The notes below the pieces were generated by a model, which saw only the letters and a program-made list of their open reading frames with translations, had not been told where the DNA came from and did no database searches. This document shows positions 21,492-30,636 of a stretch of DNA of 64,000 bases, one piece after another; positions within the stretch are counted from its first letter, which is position 1, and every line of letters starts with the position of its first letter. A program made the translations under genes and the position numbers. Location: contig PBIL01000005.1 in NCBI GenBank assembly GCA_002720475.1, positions 216,361-280,360 of the forward strand, written 5' to 3'. Origin of the DNA: Roseovarius sp. GTDB taxonomy: Bacteria > Pseudomonadota > Alphaproteobacteria > Rhodobacterales > Rhodobacteraceae.

Positions 21492-22157
21492 TCACCCGAT
21501 GAGCCGCGCCACCACCCCCTGCAATTCGTCGAAATGGGCGATGATCGCCGCGGGCTCCAGCGCGGCCATGTCGGCACCCGAGGGACCGAAGCCCACCAGC
21601 ACCGAGGGCACGCCCGCCGCGCGCGCGGTCTCGCGGTCGGTATCCGAATCACCCACAAGCAGCGCGCGCGCCGGATCGCCGCCCGCGCGGCGCACGGTCT
21701 CGGTGAGGTGCCCGGGATGGGGCTTGCGCACCGGCAGCGTGTCTGCCCCGGTGAGCGCGTGAAACGCCTCCAGCACGCCCAGCCGGTCGAGCAGGAGCCG
21801 CGCCAGCGCCTCGGGCTTGTTGGTGCAGATCGCCACGCGGTAGCCCGCGCCGCGCAGCCCCTCCACCGCCGCCATCGCGCCGGGATAAAGGCGGGTATGC
21901 GTGTCGATCGCCTCGGCATAGGCCGCAAGCAGCACCGGGTATTGCCGGTCGATCTCGGCCGCGTCGTCGCCGCGCCCCAGCCGCTGCATCCCCAGCCGCA
22001 ACATCGCCCGCCCGCCGCGCAGCGCCACGCCCGCATCGCGCGCGGCGCAGAGCGGATCGCCCGCGCCCATGGCCCGGAAACAGGCATTGGCCGCGGCGAT
22101 CAGATCGCCGCTCGTGTCGGCGAGCGTGCCGTCGAGATCGAAGACCACGGTGCGCAT
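21492..22157 (-). CDS. gph: Phosphoglycolate phosphatase, HAD superfamily
   Basis: A 221-aa HAD phosphatase. Motif I is VVFDLDGTLADTSGD (nucleophile Asp), motif II-III AICTNKPEALAR, motif IV LLVGDSDTDRETARAAGV. An all-helical cap lies between motifs I and II. The family removes phosphate from 2-phosphoglycolate, a product of DNA repair and, in autotrophs, photorespiration. The ATG shares a 139-bp divergent intergenic region with glmU. HAD substrate assignment from sequence is moderately safe; other small phosphate esters are possible. Confidence 0.88.
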   Translation of the reverse strand: MRTVVFDLDGTLADTSGDLIAAANACFRAMGAGDPLCAARDAGVALRGGRAMLRLGMQRLGRGDDAAEIDRQYPVLLAAYAEAIDTHTRLYPGAMAAVEGLRGAGYRVAICTNKPEALARLLLDRLGVLEAFHALTGADTLPVRKPHPGHLTETVRRAGGDPARALLVGDSDTDRETARAAGVPSVLVGFGPSGADMAALEPAAIIAHFDELQGVVARLIG

Positions 22158-22235
22158 GGGGAGCCCTCCTGACGTCCGGCACAGCCTCGCATAGCCGTGT
22201 CAGGAAAAGGTCACAAGGATTTCCGGTCACGGCCC

Positions 22236-22263
22236 TTGCGCCCTTGGGCAAAACCGATAGAAA
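22236..22263 (+). promoter_or_regulatory. Candidate sigma-70-type promoter for glmU-glmS
   Basis: TTGCGC (22236-22241), 16-bp spacer, TAGAAA (22258-22263), about 34 bp before the glmU ATG. Position in the divergent gph/glmU spacer fits. Untested. Confidence 0.45.
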
Positions 22264-22296
22264 GGCGGGGAATTGCCCCCATAAAGAGCTTGATCC

Positions 22297-23649
22297 ATGC
22301 CCGTTGCCCTCATCGTGCTTGCCGCCGGCAAGGGAACCCGCATGAACTCGGACCTGCCCAAGGTGCTGCACCCGGTGGCGGGGGAGGCGATGCTCATCCA
22401 CGCCATGGCCGCGGGGGCCGCGCTCGATCCTGCGCGGGTGGTGGTGGTTGCCGGTCACGGGGCCGAGGCGGTGCGCACGGCCGTTCTGGCCCATGATCCC
22501 GAAGCGCAGGTGGTGATCCAGGCCGAGCAGCTGGGCACGGCGCATGCGGTTGCGCAGGCGGCACCCGCGCTTGACGGTTTCGCGGGCGACGCGGTGGTGC
22601 TTTACGGCGATACGCCCTTCATCCGGCCCGAGACGCTTGCGCGCATGGCGCAGGCGCGCGCGCGGCACGATATCGTCGTGCTGGGTTTCGAGGCCGCCGA
22701 TCCGGGACGCTACGGCCGGCTCGTCATGGCGGATGACGACCTGGAGCGGATCGTCGAGTTCAAGGACGCGACCGAGGCGGAACGCGCGATCACGCTCTGC
22801 AACAGCGGCGTGGTGATGGCCGCGGCCCCCGTTCTCTTCGATCTGGTCGAGGCGGTCGGCAACGACAACGCGGCGGGCGAATACTACCTCACCGATATCG
22901 TGACGCTGGCCCGCGCGCGGGGCCTTTCCGCCACCGCCGTCACCTGCGCGGAGGCCGAGACGCTCGGCGTCAATTCGCGCGCGGAGCTGGCCGGGGCCGA
23001 GGCCGCCTTTCAGGCGCGCGCCCGCGCCGAGGCGCTTGAGACCGGCGTCACCCTGCCTGCGCCCGAGACGGTGCATTTCGCCCGCGACACGGTGGTGGGC
23101 CGCGATGCGTTGATCGAGCCCTATGTCGTCTTCGGCCCCGGCGTGACGGTGGAAAGCGGCGCGCTGATCCGGTCCTTCTCGCATCTGGAGGGCTGCCATG
23201 TCTCTCGCGGGGCAGTGGTGGGCCCCTATGCCCGGCTGCGCCCGGGCGCGGAACTGTCAGAGGATGTGCGCATCGGCAATTTCGTCGAGATCAAGAACGC
23301 GCTTCTTGCCGAGGGGGCCAAGGTCAACCACCTGAGCTATATCGGCGATGCCGAGATCGGCGAGGGCAGCAATATCGGCGCGGGCACGGTGACGTGCAAT
23401 TACGACGGCGTTTTCAAGCATCGCACGACCATCGGAAAGGGCGTGTTCATCGGCTCTGACACGATGCTGGTGGCACCGGTGACGGTGGGCGACGGGGCGA
23501 TGACCGGCTCGGGCTCGGTCATCAGCCGCGACGTGGAGCCGGGGGCGCTGGCGCTCGCGCGGGCACGGCAGGAGAACAAGCCGGGCTTTGCCACGCGGTT
23601 CTTCGCGCGGCTGCGCGCGCTCAAGTCACAAATGGGCAAGGGGGCCTGA
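22297..23649 (+). CDS. glmU: Bifunctional GlmU: glucosamine-1-phosphate acetyltransferase / UDP-GlcNAc pyrophosphorylase
   Basis: A 450-aa bifunctional enzyme making UDP-N-acetylglucosamine. The N-terminal nucleotidyltransferase has LAAGKGTRMNSDLPKVLHPV and the metal Asp in VVLYGDTPF; the C-terminal left-handed beta helix carries hexapeptide repeats and the acetyltransferase region AKVNHLSYIGDAEIGEGSNIGAGTVTCNYDG (in pieces HLSYIGDAEIG, GAGTVTCNYDG) with the catalytic His. It is followed after 2 bp by glmS, so both steps around glucosamine-6-phosphate toward peptidoglycan and LPS are co-expressed. Confidence 0.97.
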   Translation: MPVALIVLAAGKGTRMNSDLPKVLHPVAGEAMLIHAMAAGAALDPARVVVVAGHGAEAVRTAVLAHDPEAQVVIQAEQLGTAHAVAQAAPALDGFAGDAVVLYGDTPFIRPETLARMAQARARHDIVVLGFEAADPGRYGRLVMADDDLERIVEFKDATEAERAITLCNSGVVMAAAPVLFDLVEAVGNDNAAGEYYLTDIVTLARARGLSATAVTCAEAETLGVNSRAELAGAEAAFQARARAEALETGVTLPAPETVHFARDTVVGRDALIEPYVVFGPGVTVESGALIRSFSHLEGCHVSRGAVVGPYARLRPGAELSEDVRIGNFVEIKNALLAEGAKVNHLSYIGDAEIGEGSNIGAGTVTCNYDGVFKHRTTIGKGVFIGSDTMLVAPVTVGDGAMTGSGSVISRDVEPGALALARARQENKPGFATRFFARLRALKSQMGKGA

Positions 23650-23651
23650 CC

Positions 23652-25475
23652 ATGTGCGGAATCGTCGGTATCCTGGGCAATCACGAGGTTGCGCCGATCC
23701 TGCTCGAATCGCTGCGGCGGCTCGAATATCGCGGCTATGACAGCGCCGGCATCGCCACGATCAACGAGGGCGTGCTTGACCGCCGCCGCGCCGTGGGCAA
23801 GCTCGTCAACCTTTCGGACCTGCTGGTGCATGAGCCGCTCGCGGGCAAGGCCGGGATCGGCCATACCCGCTGGGCCACCCATGGCGCGCCGACCGAGAGG
23901 AACGCGCACCCGCACCGCGCCGGACCCGTGGCCGTGGTGCATAACGGCATCATCGAGAATTTCCGCGAGCTGCGCGCCGAACTGGCTGCCGCCGGGATCG
24001 GCCACGAGACCGACACCGATACCGAAACGGTGGCGCTGCTGACGCAGCACCACATGGCGCAGGGCATGGAGCCGGAAGCCGCCGCCCGCGCCACCATCGC
24101 GCGGCTGCGCGGGGCCTATGCGCTGCTCTTTCTCTTCGACGGGGAGGGCGATCTTCTGGTCGCCGCGCGGGCGGGCAGCCCGCTGGCCATCGGCCATGGC
24201 GAGGGGGAGATGTTCGTCGGCTCGGACGCCATTGCGCTCGCGCCGATGACCGACCGCATCACCTATCTGGAAGAGGGCGACATCGCCGTGGTGACGCGCG
24301 CGGGCGTCACCATCACCGATGCAGAGGGGCGGCGCGCCAACCGCCCGGTCTCGAAGATCGCCATCGACAGTGCCCGCGTGGACAAGGCCGGGCACCGGCA
24401 TTTCATGGCCAAGGAGATCGCCGAGCAGCCGATGGTGATCGGCAATGCGCTGCGCCATTTCCTGAGCGATGACGGCAACGAGATCGTGCTGCCCGAGGCG
24501 ATGCCCGATTTCGCGCGCGTGGAACGCATCCTGCTGGTGGCCTGCGGCACGGCCCATTACGCCTGTCTCACGGCGAAATACTGGTTCGAGCAGCTGGCGC
24601 GGATCCCGGTCGAGGTCGATATCGCCTCAGAGTTCCGCTATCGCGAGCCGCCCATCGGCCCCGGCACCATGGCGATCTTCGTCAGCCAGTCGGGCGAGAC
24701 CGCCGACACGCTGGCCGCGCTGCGCTATTGCCGGGACCGCGCCGCGCATCTTCTGGCGGTGATCAATGTCGAGACCAGTTCCATCGCCCGCGAGAGCGAT
24801 CTGGCCCTGCCGATCCATGCCGGGGCCGAGATCGGCGTTGCCTCGACCAAGGCATTCACCTGCCAGCTGACCGTGCTCCTGCTGCTGGCGCTCAGCGCGG
24901 CGCGCACGCGCGGCCAGCTGGAGGCCGAGGAACTGGCCGAACTCCTCTCCGCCCTGCGCGGCCTGCCCGCCGCGATCAATACCGCGATGGAGATCGACGA
25001 ACCGATCCGCGAGGTGGCCCGCGATCTGGCCGGGGCGCAGAGCGCGCTCTTCCTGGGGCGGGGGATGATGTATCCGCTGGCGCTCGAAGGGGCGCTCAAG
25101 CTCAAGGAAATCAGCTATATCCATGCCGAAGCCCATGCTTCCGGAGAGCTCAAGCACGGCCCCATCGCGCTCATCGACGAGGCGATGCCGGTGATCGTCA
25201 TGGCCCCCTGCGACGCGCTTTTCGAGAAAACCGTGTCGAACATGCAGGAGGTGATGGCGCGCGGCGGGCGGATCGTGCTGATTTCCGATGCGGCGGGCGT
25301 GGCGGCGGCCGGGGCGGGCACGTTCCGCGCAATCACCCTGCCGACGGTGAAGCCGGTGCTCGCGCCGATCCTCTATGCGCTGCCCGCGCAACTCATCGCC
25401 TATCACACGGCCATCGCCAAGGGCACCGACGTGGATCAGCCGCGCAACCTGGCGAAATCGGTCACGGTGGAATAG
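23652..25475 (+). CDS. glmS: Glutamine-fructose-6-phosphate aminotransferase (isomerizing)
   Basis: A 607-aa glucosamine-6-phosphate synthase. The N-terminal Ntn glutaminase starts with the nucleophile Cys2 (MCGIVGILG) and has GIGHTRWATHG; the two SIS domains show SQSGETADTLAAL and EGALKLKEISYIHAEA, and the protein ends DQPRNLAKSVTVE, the conserved C-tail of the isomerase site. Second gene after glmU. No sign of a glmS ribozyme, which is a Gram-positive feature. It converges on a lipoprotein gene with 5 bp between stops. Confidence 0.98.
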   Translation: MCGIVGILGNHEVAPILLESLRRLEYRGYDSAGIATINEGVLDRRRAVGKLVNLSDLLVHEPLAGKAGIGHTRWATHGAPTERNAHPHRAGPVAVVHNGIIENFRELRAELAAAGIGHETDTDTETVALLTQHHMAQGMEPEAAARATIARLRGAYALLFLFDGEGDLLVAARAGSPLAIGHGEGEMFVGSDAIALAPMTDRITYLEEGDIAVVTRAGVTITDAEGRRANRPVSKIAIDSARVDKAGHRHFMAKEIAEQPMVIGNALRHFLSDDGNEIVLPEAMPDFARVERILLVACGTAHYACLTAKYWFEQLARIPVEVDIASEFRYREPPIGPGTMAIFVSQSGETADTLAALRYCRDRAAHLLAVINVETSSIARESDLALPIHAGAEIGVASTKAFTCQLTVLLLLALSAARTRGQLEAEELAELLSALRGLPAAINTAMEIDEPIREVARDLAGAQSALFLGRGMMYPLALEGALKLKEISYIHAEAHASGELKHGPIALIDEAMPVIVMAPCDALFEKTVSNMQEVMARGGRIVLISDAAGVAAAGAGTFRAITLPTVKPVLAPILYALPAQLIAYHTAIAKGTDVDQPRNLAKSVTVE

Positions 25476-25480
25476 CCGAA

Positions 25481-25885
25481 TCAGCCGCCCGCCGAGACGC
25501 GCAGTTCCGGCAGCGCCGTCAGCGGCAGGCCGAGCGCCTGATAGGCGGCAAGCGAGAGACGGCTTCCGGCGCCGGGATCGCCTTCGATGGGGATGAGATC
25601 AAGCGCCACGCTGCGCCCGGTATCCGGGTCGCTCACCGTGCCGCGCATGGGCGCGCTGACCAGCGGCGTGCGCATCCAGAGCCCCGCCTCGCGCACATCG
25701 CCAAGCGAGGCGACGGTGGTTGCGGGCAGGCGCGCGCGGGCGGGCTGCGGGGCGGCGGCTGTCTCGGGTTCCGTGACCGGCCCGGACATCGGAGCAGGTT
25801 CCGGGGCGGGCGCGGGGGGCGGCGTCAACACGGCGCAGCCGCCAAGCAGCAGGAACACAAGGGCAACGGTCAGGCGGCGGCTCAT
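25481..25885 (-). CDS. Small Pro/Ala-rich lipoprotein, function unknown
   Basis: A 134-aa protein with a lipoprotein signal (MSRRLTVALVFLLLGGCAV, lipobox LGGC, Cys at 17), a Pro/Ala/Glu linker (about 20-60) and a compact C-terminal domain (about 60-134) with DVREAGLWMRTPLV, GRSVALDLIPIEGDPGAGSRLS and ALGLPLTALPELRV. Such small exported proteins occur widely in Rhodobacteraceae without known role; some are annotated as D-galactarate dehydratase, which I do not support since no enzyme domain is visible. Probably anchored in the outer membrane or inner membrane facing the periplasm. Confidence 0.75.
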   Translation of the reverse strand: MSRRLTVALVFLLLGGCAVLTPPPAPAPEPAPMSGPVTEPETAAAPQPARARLPATTVASLGDVREAGLWMRTPLVSAPMRGTVSDPDTGRSVALDLIPIEGDPGAGSRLSLAAYQALGLPLTALPELRVSAGG

Positions 25886-25949
25886 GCCGTCACCCTAGCG
25901 CCGCGCGGTCCCGCCCGCAACGGCCCGGAGGCGCTTCGGCAGATGCCCC

Positions 25950-25978
25950 TTGCCGTCCCCCCGGCGCGGGAATAGGTT
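25950..25978 (+). promoter_or_regulatory. Candidate promoter giving a leaderless moaA mRNA
   Basis: TTGCCG (25950-25955), 17-bp spacer, TAGGTT (25973-25978). Transcription would be expected to start about 7 nt after the -10, that is at or next to the moaA ATG (25985). No Shine-Dalgarno sequence precedes this ATG, consistent with leaderless translation. Confidence 0.45.
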
Positions 25979-25984
25979 TCCACC

Positions 25985-26992
25985 ATGACAGCCCCGCTCA
26001 TCGACCCGTTCCGGCGCGCCATCTCCTATCTGCGTGTCTCCGTCACCGACCGCTGCGATTTCCGCTGCGTCTACTGCATGTCGGAGAACATGACCTTTCT
26101 GCCGAAGAAGGAGCTTCTGACGCATGAGGAGCTGGACCGCCTGTGCTCGACCTTCATCCGCATGGGGGTGGAAAAGCTGCGCATCACCGGCGGCGAACCG
26201 CTGGTCCGCAAGGGGATCATGACCTTCTTCAACGCCATGACCCGACATCTGGAGAGCGGCGCGCTGAAGGAACTGACGCTGACCACCAACGGCTCCCAGC
26301 TCGAACGCTTCGCGGGGGATCTCTTCGCCGCCGGGGTGCGGCGGGTCAATGTCTCGCTCGACACGCTCGACGAGACGAAGTTCGCCGAGATCACCCGCTG
26401 GGGCCGCCTGCCGCAGGTGCTGCGCGGCATCGACGCGGCGCAGGCGGCGGGGCTGCGCGTCAAGATCAACACCGTGGCGCTCAAGGGCTTCAACGAGGAC
26501 GAGCTTTTCACGCTGGTTGACTGGTGTGCCGCGCGGGACATGGATCTGACCTTCATCGAGGTCATGCCCATGGGCGATATCGGCAACGAGGACCGGCTGG
26601 GCCAGTACTGGAAGCTGACCGACCTGCGCGCCCGGCTGGCCGAGCGCCACAGGCTCACCGACCTGGCCGAGCGCACGGGCGGACCCGCGCGCTATGTGCG
26701 GCTCGAGGAGACGGGGCAGAAGATCGGCTTCATCACGCCGCTCAGCCACAATTTCTGCGAAAGCTGCAACCGCGTGCGGCTGACCTGCACGGGCGAGCTT
26801 TACATGTGCCTCGGGCAGGAAGACATGGCCGACCTGCGCGCGCCGCTGCGCAACCACCCGCGCGACGATGCCCCGCTCGAGGCCGCGATCCGCGCCGCGA
26901 TCGCGCGCAAGCCCAAGGGGCACGATTTCGACTATTCCCGCCAGAGCGTCGATGGCCGCGTCTCGCGCCACATGAGCCATACGGGCGGGTAA
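25985..26992 (+). CDS. moaA: GTP 3',8-cyclase MoaA (molybdenum cofactor biosynthesis)
   Basis: A 335-aa radical SAM enzyme catalysing the first step of molybdopterin synthesis with MoaC. The N-terminal [4Fe-4S] motif is CDFRCVYC, followed by [10 protein letters not shown] (SAM binding). The C-terminal second cluster is [21 protein letters not shown], and the protein ends HTGG, the double-Gly tail needed for activity. Complete and apparently functional. Isolated from other mo genes here. It converges with der, 24 bp apart. Confidence 0.97.
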   Translation: MTAPLIDPFRRAISYLRVSVTDRCDFRCVYCMSENMTFLPKKELLTHEELDRLCSTFIRMGVEKLRITGGEPLVRKGIMTFFNAMTRHLESGALKELTLTTNGSQLERFAGDLFAAGVRRVNVSLDTLDETKFAEITRWGRLPQVLRGIDAAQAAGLRVKINTVALKGFNEDELFTLVDWCAARDMDLTFIEVMPMGDIGNEDRLGQYWKLTDLRARLAERHRLTDLAERTGGPARYVRLEETGQKIGFITPLSHNFCESCNRVRLTCTGELYMCLGQEDMADLRAPLRNHPRDDAPLEAAIRAAIARKPKGHDFDYSRQSVDGRVSRHMSHTGG

Positions 26993-27016
26993 AAGGGGGC
27001 GCGGGCCCCGCTTCAC

Positions 27017-28465
27017 CTAGAGATGCTTGCGCAGGCGGGATGGCCCCGGTTTCTTGCGGTCCTTGTAGGGGTTCTTGTCGGCCTGACCGCGCACGTAAAG
27101 GCGAATGGGCGTGCCGGGCATGTCGAACGCCTCGCGCAGCCCGTTCACCAGATAGCGCGTGTAGCTCTCGGGCAGCTTGTCGGGATGGCTGCACATCACC
27201 ACGAAGCCCGGCGGGCGCGTCTTGGCCTGGGTGATGTAGCGCAGCTTGACGCGGCGGCCGCCCGGCGCGGGGGGCGGGTGCTGTTCCAGCATCCCCGTGA
27301 GCCAGCGGTTGAGCTGCGCGGTGGGCACACGGCGGTTCCAGACCTCATGCGCCTTTTCCACCGCCGCGCGCAGCCGGTCGAGCCCCTTGCCGGTCTTCGC
27401 CGAGACCGTGACGAGCGGCGCGCCGCGCAGCTGCGGCAAAAGCCGCTCGAACGATTCCTTGAGCGCGCGCAGCTTGCCCTGGCGGTCCTCTTCCACGTCC
27501 CACTTGTTGACCGCGACCACCACGGCGCGGCCCTCGCGCTCGGCCAGGTCGGCGATGCGCAGGTCCTGTTGCTCGAACGGGATGGCGGCGTCGAGCAGCA
27601 CCACGACCACCTCCGCGAAGCGGACCGCGCGCAGCCCGTCTGAGACCGAGAGCTTTTCGAGCTTGTCCTGCACGCGCGCCTTCTTGCGCATGCCCGCCGT
27701 GTCGAAGATGCGCACCGGCAGACCGTCCCAGTCCAGCCGGAGCGAGATCGCATCGCGGGTGATCCCGGCCTCGGGACCGGTGAGCAGCCGCTCTTCTCCG
27801 AGTATCTTGTTGATCAGCGTGGATTTCCCGGCATTGGGCCGGCCCACCACCGCCACCTGGAGCGGGCGCGCCCCGGTCGGGCGCCAGTCCGGGGCCTCGG
27901 TCCCGTCCTCCAGATCGAGATCGATCTGCACATCGGTTTCCGGGGCCTCGGCCTCGGCGCGGGCGGCGAAGGCGTCCGAGAGCGGCATGAGCCGGGCGTA
28001 AAGCTCGTTCATCCCCTCGCCATGCTCGGCCGAGAGGCGGATCGGATCGCCGAGGCCGAGGCCATAGGCTTCGAAAACGCCCGCATCGGCGGCGGAGCCT
28101 TCGGACTTGTTGGCGGCCAGGATCACATGGCGCGCGCGCTTGCGCAGGATATCGGCAAAGACCTCGTCGGTCGGCGTGACACCGGCGCGCGCGTCGATCA
28201 CGAAGAGGCAGATATCGGCCATGTCCACCGCGCCTTCGGTCAGCTTGCGCATCCGGCCCTGAAGGCTCTCGTCGGTGGCCTCTTCCAGCCCGGCCGTGTC
28301 GATCACCGTGAACCGCAGATCGCCCAGCCGCGCCGCGCCTTCGCGCAGGTCGCGCGTCACGCCCGGGCGGTCATCGACCAGCGCGATGCGCTTGCCGACA
28401 AGGCGGTTGAACAGCGTGGACTTGCCCACGTTGGGCCGCCCCACGATGGCGAGGGTGAAGGACAT
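27017..28465 (-). CDS. der: GTPase Der (EngA), ribosome 50S biogenesis
   Basis: A 482-aa essential GTPase with two tandem G domains: [16 protein letters not shown] with DTAGLEEA and NKSEG in the first, [16 protein letters not shown] with [11 protein letters not shown] and NKWDV in the second, followed by the KH-like domain ([28 protein letters not shown]). The basic tail [18 protein letters not shown] is usual in alphaproteobacteria. Gene order yfgM-like, bamB-like, der matches the enterobacterial yfgM-bamB-der block. Confidence 0.97.
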   Translation of the reverse strand: MSFTLAIVGRPNVGKSTLFNRLVGKRIALVDDRPGVTRDLREGAARLGDLRFTVIDTAGLEEATDESLQGRMRKLTEGAVDMADICLFVIDARAGVTPTDEVFADILRKRARHVILAANKSEGSAADAGVFEAYGLGLGDPIRLSAEHGEGMNELYARLMPLSDAFAARAEAEAPETDVQIDLDLEDGTEAPDWRPTGARPLQVAVVGRPNAGKSTLINKILGEERLLTGPEAGITRDAISLRLDWDGLPVRIFDTAGMRKKARVQDKLEKLSVSDGLRAVRFAEVVVVLLDAAIPFEQQDLRIADLAEREGRAVVVAVNKWDVEEDRQGKLRALKESFERLLPQLRGAPLVTVSAKTGKGLDRLRAAVEKAHEVWNRRVPTAQLNRWLTGMLEQHPPPAPGGRRVKLRYITQAKTRPPGFVVMCSHPDKLPESYTRYLVNGLREAFDMPGTPIRLYVRGQADKNPYKDRKKPGPSRLRKHL

Positions 28466-28513
28466 CTCTCAAGGCTCCTGCCGGTCAGGCGGCGGTCATA
28501 GCCGATCGCGCGG

Positions 28514-29836
28514 TCAACGGAAAGCCAGAAGCTGCCCCTTCTTCGACACGACGTAGAGCGTGCCGCCCGCCACCACCGGGTTGGAGCTTGCGCCGCCGGG
28601 CAGGTCGATGTTGCGGATCTGACGGCCCGAGACCGGATCGAACAGCCGCAGCTTGCCATCGGCGGAGGCGACGACAAGCTGCCCACCGGCTAGGACGGGG
28701 CCGTAATGGCCGACGATGCCCGCCTGTTTCTTGGGCTTGCGCTCGGTGAAGAGCGGCAGGGGCTGGCCCCAGATGCGGCTTCCGTCCTCGGCGGAAAGGC
28801 GCACAAGCTCGTTGCGGTCGCTCACCAGGAAGAGCGAGTCGCCCGCAGGCCAGACCGGGTTGAGCGGCCCTTCGTTCGCGGTCCAGAGCCGCTTGCCGCT
28901 GCCGAGGCTGAGCGCCACCATCCGGCCCGCATGGCTGCCCACGAAGACGCGGTCGCCCACCACCACCGGATCGCCGGTGATGTCGCGCACCCGTCCGCTT
29001 GCCACGCCGCGCCGTTCGCCCGCGATCTGCGCCTCCCAGAGCCGCAGCCCGCCCTTGCGGAAGGCGCCCTGCACCTCGCCCGCGCCGAAGGCGAAGATCA
29101 CGTATTTGTCGGTGATCGCGGGGGCCGGGCCGCCCAGCACGTTATGGATGTCGGGCGTTCCCGACAATTGCCAGCGCAGCCGGCCCGTATCGGTCTCGAT
29201 GGCCCAGGCCACCTCGTCGCCCGCCACGACATAGACAAGCCCGTCATGCACCGAGGGCGCGGTCGTGGTGGGCGCGCCGAGATCCTGCTGCCAGATCACC
29301 GCGCCGCTGTTCGGATCGAGCGCCGAGAGAACGCCGAAATTCGTCACCGCGAAAAGCTTGCCCTCGCCATGGGCCAGCCCGCCACCCGACGCGTTGTCGG
29401 TGGTCTCGAGGGCCGGGGTGAGGTTGCGGGTCCAGAGCACCTGTCCCGAGGTCGAGACCGCGGCCACCTGCGATTGCGCGTCGAGCGTGAAGACGCGCCC
29501 GCCCGCCACAACCGGATCGGCGGTGATGCGCACGCGCCGCCCGTCGCCTGCGCCGATATCGGCCGACCAGATGAGCGAGGGATTGTCCGAAAGGGCCGGG
29601 TGCGCCACCCGCCCGATGGGCGTGCCGGGGCGCTGGCGCCATTCGGCATTGACCTCGGCCGGGGGCAGCGACAGCGGCAGCGCGCGGTTCACCGGCGTCT
29701 CGACCGCCTGCGCACGCCGCGCCTCGGTCTGGAGCACCTCGCGGATATTCTCGCGCTCCCCCGGAAGGATCGGCTCCTTCTTGGCACAGCCAATGAGGGC
29801 GAGCGCCGCAAACGCCCCGATCAGAACCGCTTTCAC
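28514..29836 (-). CDS. bamB: PQQ-like beta-propeller lipoprotein, BamB-like outer-membrane assembly factor
   Basis: A 440-aa lipoprotein if GTG at 29836 is used (MKAVLIGAFAALALIGCAKKEP, lipobox LIGC); TTG at 29857 and GTG at 29845 are alternatives that only lengthen the signal peptide. The rest is a WD-like eight-bladed propeller with repeated phrases such as GGRVFTLDAQSQVAAVSTSGQVLW, NFGVLSALDPNSGAVIW and GRMVALSLGSGKRLW (each a blade with the PQQ-repeat pattern). BamB is the propeller lipoprotein of the BAM complex. Location between yfgM-like and der supports this role, although sequence identity to E. coli BamB cannot be measured here. Confidence 0.85.
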   Translation of the reverse strand: MKAVLIGAFAALALIGCAKKEPILPGERENIREVLQTEARRAQAVETPVNRALPLSLPPAEVNAEWRQRPGTPIGRVAHPALSDNPSLIWSADIGAGDGRRVRITADPVVAGGRVFTLDAQSQVAAVSTSGQVLWTRNLTPALETTDNASGGGLAHGEGKLFAVTNFGVLSALDPNSGAVIWQQDLGAPTTTAPSVHDGLVYVVAGDEVAWAIETDTGRLRWQLSGTPDIHNVLGGPAPAITDKYVIFAFGAGEVQGAFRKGGLRLWEAQIAGERRGVASGRVRDITGDPVVVGDRVFVGSHAGRMVALSLGSGKRLWTANEGPLNPVWPAGDSLFLVSDRNELVRLSAEDGSRIWGQPLPLFTERKPKKQAGIVGHYGPVLAGGQLVVASADGKLRLFDPVSGRQIRNIDLPGGASSNPVVAGGTLYVVSKKGQLLAFR

Positions 29837-29879
29837 CGTGCCCACTGCCGTCCCCAATCGTCCCGTTTTCTGTCCCGCC

Positions 29880-30566
29880 TCATTGTCCGGCAGGCAGGTC
29901 GTTTTGCGTGCCCGGCATCGCGGGCGGCGTTTCTCCCAAGGCTACAATCGCCTGTGTAACGCGGCGGCGCAAGGCCGCTGTCGCCTCGGCATCGAGGGCG
30001 AGCGCCGCGAGCCGGTCGAGCGCGGCGGCGCGGGCGCCGGCCTCGAGATCGAGGAGGGCAAGCTGTTCCTCGGCCAGAAGCCGGAGCAGGCCCGCGCCGG
30101 AGGCGAGCGGCTCAAGCCGCGCGCGGCGTTCCTCGACGCTCAGCCCGCTGTCCGGCAGGGCCACCGCCTTGAGCGTGGCGATCTGCCGATAGACCTGCGG
30201 CACGCCCGCACGGTCGGCCACCTCCAGAAGACGGGCCGCCGCGGCTGCCGGATCGGTCGCGGCCTGTTCGGCTGCGGCCAGAAGATCGACCACCGCCGCG
30301 CCGCCAGGACCGGGGGCCTCGATGGCGTCAAGCGCGGCGGCGCGCGCGGCCGCGTCCGGGCCGGCCAGGGCGACGAGGATCGCATCGCCGAAGGCTTCGG
30401 CCCGGGCCTCGGCCTGCGCCTTGCGCCATTCGTTCCAGGCGGCCCCGCCCACCAGCAGCAGGATCGCCAGGACCGCGATCCAGCCATAGCGGCGCATCAG
30501 CGCATAGAGCCGGTCGCGGCGCACCTCCTCGGTGACTTCCTCGATGAAACTGTCGCTTTCGCTCAC
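29880..30566 (-). CDS. YfgM-like membrane-anchored TPR-type protein
   Basis: A 228-aa protein: a cytoplasmic N-terminus (SDSFIEEVTEEVRRDRLYALMRRYG), one transmembrane helix (about 29-46), then an Ala-rich periplasmic helical region consistent with TPR-like repeats (DUF2133/UPF0070 type). In E. coli YfgM is an ancillary SecYEG-PpiD chaperone component encoded just before bamB. Position and topology match. The coding gap to bamB is about 43 bp, so it likely heads the yfgM-bamB-der operon. Confidence 0.8.
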   Translation of the reverse strand: MSESDSFIEEVTEEVRRDRLYALMRRYGWIAVLAILLLVGGAAWNEWRKAQAEARAEAFGDAILVALAGPDAAARAAALDAIEAPGPGGAAVVDLLAAAEQAATDPAAAAARLLEVADRAGVPQVYRQIATLKAVALPDSGLSVEERRARLEPLASGAGLLRLLAEEQLALLDLEAGARAAALDRLAALALDAEATAALRRRVTQAIVALGETPPAMPGTQNDLPAGQ

Positions 30567-30636
30567 GCCACGCCCCTTGCCGGAATTCCGCTCCTCTTAG
30601 CGTGAAGCCCCGGCACTGCCAAGGGCTGCGTGACGC

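Noticed and set aside
23652..25475. A glmS ribozyme before glmS
   Set aside because: Only 2 bp separate glmU and glmS, and the ribozyme is limited mainly to Gram-positive bacteria.
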